Origin: Acanthaster planci
Lineage: Eukaryota > Echinodermata > Asteroidea > Valvatida > Acanthasteridae
Length of the DNA stretch: 19,802 nt
Assembly (NCBI RefSeq): GCF_001949145.1
Contig: NW_019091807.1
Span: 25,837 to 45,638, forward strand
Direction: 5' to 3'
Position 1 is the stretch's first letter. Each line of letters opens with the position of its first letter. A program made the position numbers and the translations under genes. The notes below the pieces were generated by a model that was given only the letters and a program-made list of their open reading frames with translations, was not told the DNA's origin and did no database searches. Shown piece by piece: positions 18,470 through 19,802 of this stretch.

Positions 18470-19205
18470 TTTATTTACAACCTCAGCACCCCCTACCTTC
18501 TCCATGGAAACTGTCCAACATTCCGGTTTACAAATCTGACATTCGCATAGATGTTAAAATCCATCGACCAGTCACATTAACATCTGTTGTGTGCAAAGTT
18601 ATGAAAAGGGCAGTAGCAGAGCATATCAACAATCACGTTTCCTCATGTTACTTCGATAACGAAACACAACATGGATTTAAATACACAGATCCTGTGTTAC
18701 CCAGTTGACTAATGCCATACAAGACTTGGCATCCATTCTTGACAATCCCCGCCCACCCTGGATCAACATTGCTTTTCTTGATTTTAGCAAAGCATTTGAC
18801 ACCATGCCTCACACCGTTCTCTTGAACCAATCGGCTACCAACATTTACATGCATGGTCAGTTGTGGGCTTGGCTGAAATCCTTCCTTGTTGGATGAGAGC
18901 AACAGGTAATGTATTGTGGTACTGCCTCCTCATGGTCCCCAGACACCTTAGGAGTGCCTCAAGGGAGTGTTTTAGGTCCACTTGTATTTAACCTTATTTT
19001 TCATCAGTGATGTTTCCGTCAATTTGACCAACTCCAAATGCCTGCTCTTTGCTGGCGATACTCTGATTTACAAAGCACAAAATCACAACAGGATGAACTG
19101 AAATTTCAATCGGATCTAAACACAATTGCCAATTGGAGTAACTCAAATGGAATGAGGCTCAATACATCGAAATCAAGAATGTTTGTGTCCGGAAAGAATA
19201 AACAA
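18470..19205 (+). pseudogene. LINE reverse transcriptase domain, inactivated
   Basis: Visible in order: WKLSNIPVYKS, RPVTLTSVVCKVMKRAV and QHGF; then, after a one-base frameshift near 18685-18690, SCVTQLTNAI and the motif-A block FLDFSKAFDT (18777-18803). A TGA at 18894-18896 stands where an arginine is usual, as expected for CpG decay of CGA. GVPQGSVLGP (PQGSVLGP at 18957-18980) follows. A run of five T (18997-19001) shifts the frame before FISDVSVNL. The catalytic FADD reads FAGD (19048-19059), so a metal-binding aspartate is lost. Another one-base shift near 19080 precedes SQQDELKFQSDLNTIANWS. Resemblance ends about 19205. The domain cannot be active. Confidence 0.9.
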
Positions 19206-19217
19206 CTTCAATGACAC

Positions 19218-19632
19218 TCAAGCAGCGGACAGAGGAGATGAGCTATGAGGATAGGCTGAAAACACTTAATTGGATGAGCCTGAGCACACGAAGAAATATA
19301 CACCTGGTTAACTTCACCATTAAATGATTATTTAGGCCCATTGACAGCAAATCGGCTACGTTTGTAAATACTACACACCAGGACACTTTATGGTTTCATC
19401 ATCATCACATCCAGACTTTAAGTCTTAAGAACTCAACTGTTCCCTTTTTCCCTCATATCTGGAGTAAATTACCAGTGCCTGTTAGAGCTCCTTTACCGAT
19501 GGACTCTGTTTGCAATTTACGAAGACTCTGTGCAATCGTTATTTGGATATGTATGATTGTAATTACCTTCTACAGTGGTCTTTAGCTGGTATATTGGGAT
19601 GGGTTGAATATCAAGGAGAGGGGATGGTGTAG
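19218..19632 (+). pseudogene. LINE C-terminal region after an internal deletion
   Basis: LKQRTEEMSYEDRLKTLNW (from about 19218) corresponds to the family's YxxRLxxLxLxxLxxRR block, which normally lies well over a hundred residues after the RT palm. Here it follows the NTSKSRMF thumb region by only about a dozen codons, so an internal deletion is inferred. A TGA (about 19324) interrupts it. The frame then reads NSTVPFFPHIWSKLPVPV, equivalent to the SFFPRxxxxWNxLPxxV signature. A frameshift near 19510 leads to KTLCNRYLDMYDCNYL and the stop at 19630-19632. The function of this C-terminal block is not well defined in the family. Confidence 0.82.
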
Positions 19633-19658
19633 AGGATAGGCATGGAGATGTTTTTCAT

Positions 19659-19691
19659 GGGGGGGTGTGTTAGGGTAGTGGTAAGGGGGGG
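19659..19691 (+). other. G-quadruplex-prone G-rich segment
   Basis: G7 (19659-19665), GGG (19673-19675) and G7 (19685-19691) lie within 33 bases. Splitting one G7 into two tracts gives four G3 tracts, with loops of 7, 9 and 1 bases. The whole tail from 19633 is G-rich and C-poor on this strand. This is a prediction from composition only. Confidence 0.45.
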
Positions 19692-19802
19692 CAGGAAATT
19701 CGGTGGAATGACTAGGTATGGTGGAAAATGATGGGGTTATACAGGGCAGATGAAGGATGGGAAGGTTATGGGAATAGAGGCGGAATTGGGGAGGATATAC
19801 TT

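Larger units (their letters stand above)
18470..19802 (+). mobile_element. CR1/Jockey-like non-LTR retrotransposon (LINE), 5'-truncated, dead
   Basis: The plus strand encodes, in broken frames, the palm and C-terminal parts of a non-LTR reverse transcriptase, in family order. The endonuclease and N-terminal part are missing, as is usual for a 5'-truncated LINE copy. After the last family-like codons (stop TAG at 19630-19632) a G-rich stretch runs to the window edge and is probably its 3' tail or untranslated region; the true end is not visible. The motif set (RPVTLTSVVCKVM, QHGF, DFSKAFDT, GVPQGSVLGP, then a C-terminal IWSKLP block) points to the CR1/L2/Jockey group. The exact clade is not resolved. 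Confidence 0.9.

Noticed and set aside
18648-18902. Minus-strand open frame over the LINE
   Set aside because: Antisense shadow of the LINE reverse transcriptase, whose motifs are clear on the plus strand.
1-19802. tRNA genes, rRNA, CRISPR arrays, bacterial operons or phage genes
   Set aside because: No cloverleaf or internal promoter box pair, no regularly spaced repeats, and no dense same-strand ORFs. The window is eukaryotic in character.

Overview
The window looks like a piece of an animal nuclear genome, most likely a marine invertebrate. It is AT-rich, gene-poor and built of decayed transposable elements and intron or intergenic DNA. There are no operons, no ribosome binding sites and no dense ORFs. 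The Penelope-like and CR1/Jockey-like retroelements, several hAT-like non-autonomous DNA elements and a great excess of the palindrome TACATGTA fit an echinoderm, cephalochordate, hemichordate or lophotrochozoan genome. The species cannot be fixed from this sequence alone.

Layout. (1) 1-885, minus strand: a 5'-truncated Penelope-like element (PLE) reverse transcriptase that runs off the left edge. It is broken by one 4-bp duplication and one stop codon. (2) 1659-1852 and 3600-3699: two weak exon candidates with good splice-site consensus, separated by a would-be intron that holds a 1.15-kb hAT-like element (2336-3481) with a 5-bp target duplication. (3) 4109-4415 and 7526-8301: two further hAT-like elements recognised by their terminal inverted repeats. 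(4) 5659-5861 and 6786-6982: islands with protein-like reading frames but no recognisable family. (5) About 8.3-13.0 kb: about 4.7 kb in which I see no gene. (6) 13256-13346: a short tandem array of AGGTCA-type nuclear-receptor half-sites, next to a one-base gap. (7) 13610-15430: three inverted repeats, one of them a perfect 15-bp hairpin. (8) 17939-18143: a small hAT-type MITE with near-identical 8-bp target duplications. (9) 18470-19632, plus strand: a dead CR1/Jockey-like LINE whose catalytic motif reads FAGD, with several frameshifts, stops and an internal deletion, followed by a G-rich tail with quadruplex potential.

No intact gene could be supported. The strongest calls are the two retroelement relics at the ends and the MITE at 17939-18143. 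The elements are independent insertions and do not form a working system. I did not find convincing evidence of a new biological system. The items most worth a second look are the hAT-like element with same-strand subterminal repeats and possible coding remnants, the half-site array, and the precise lesions in the PLE.
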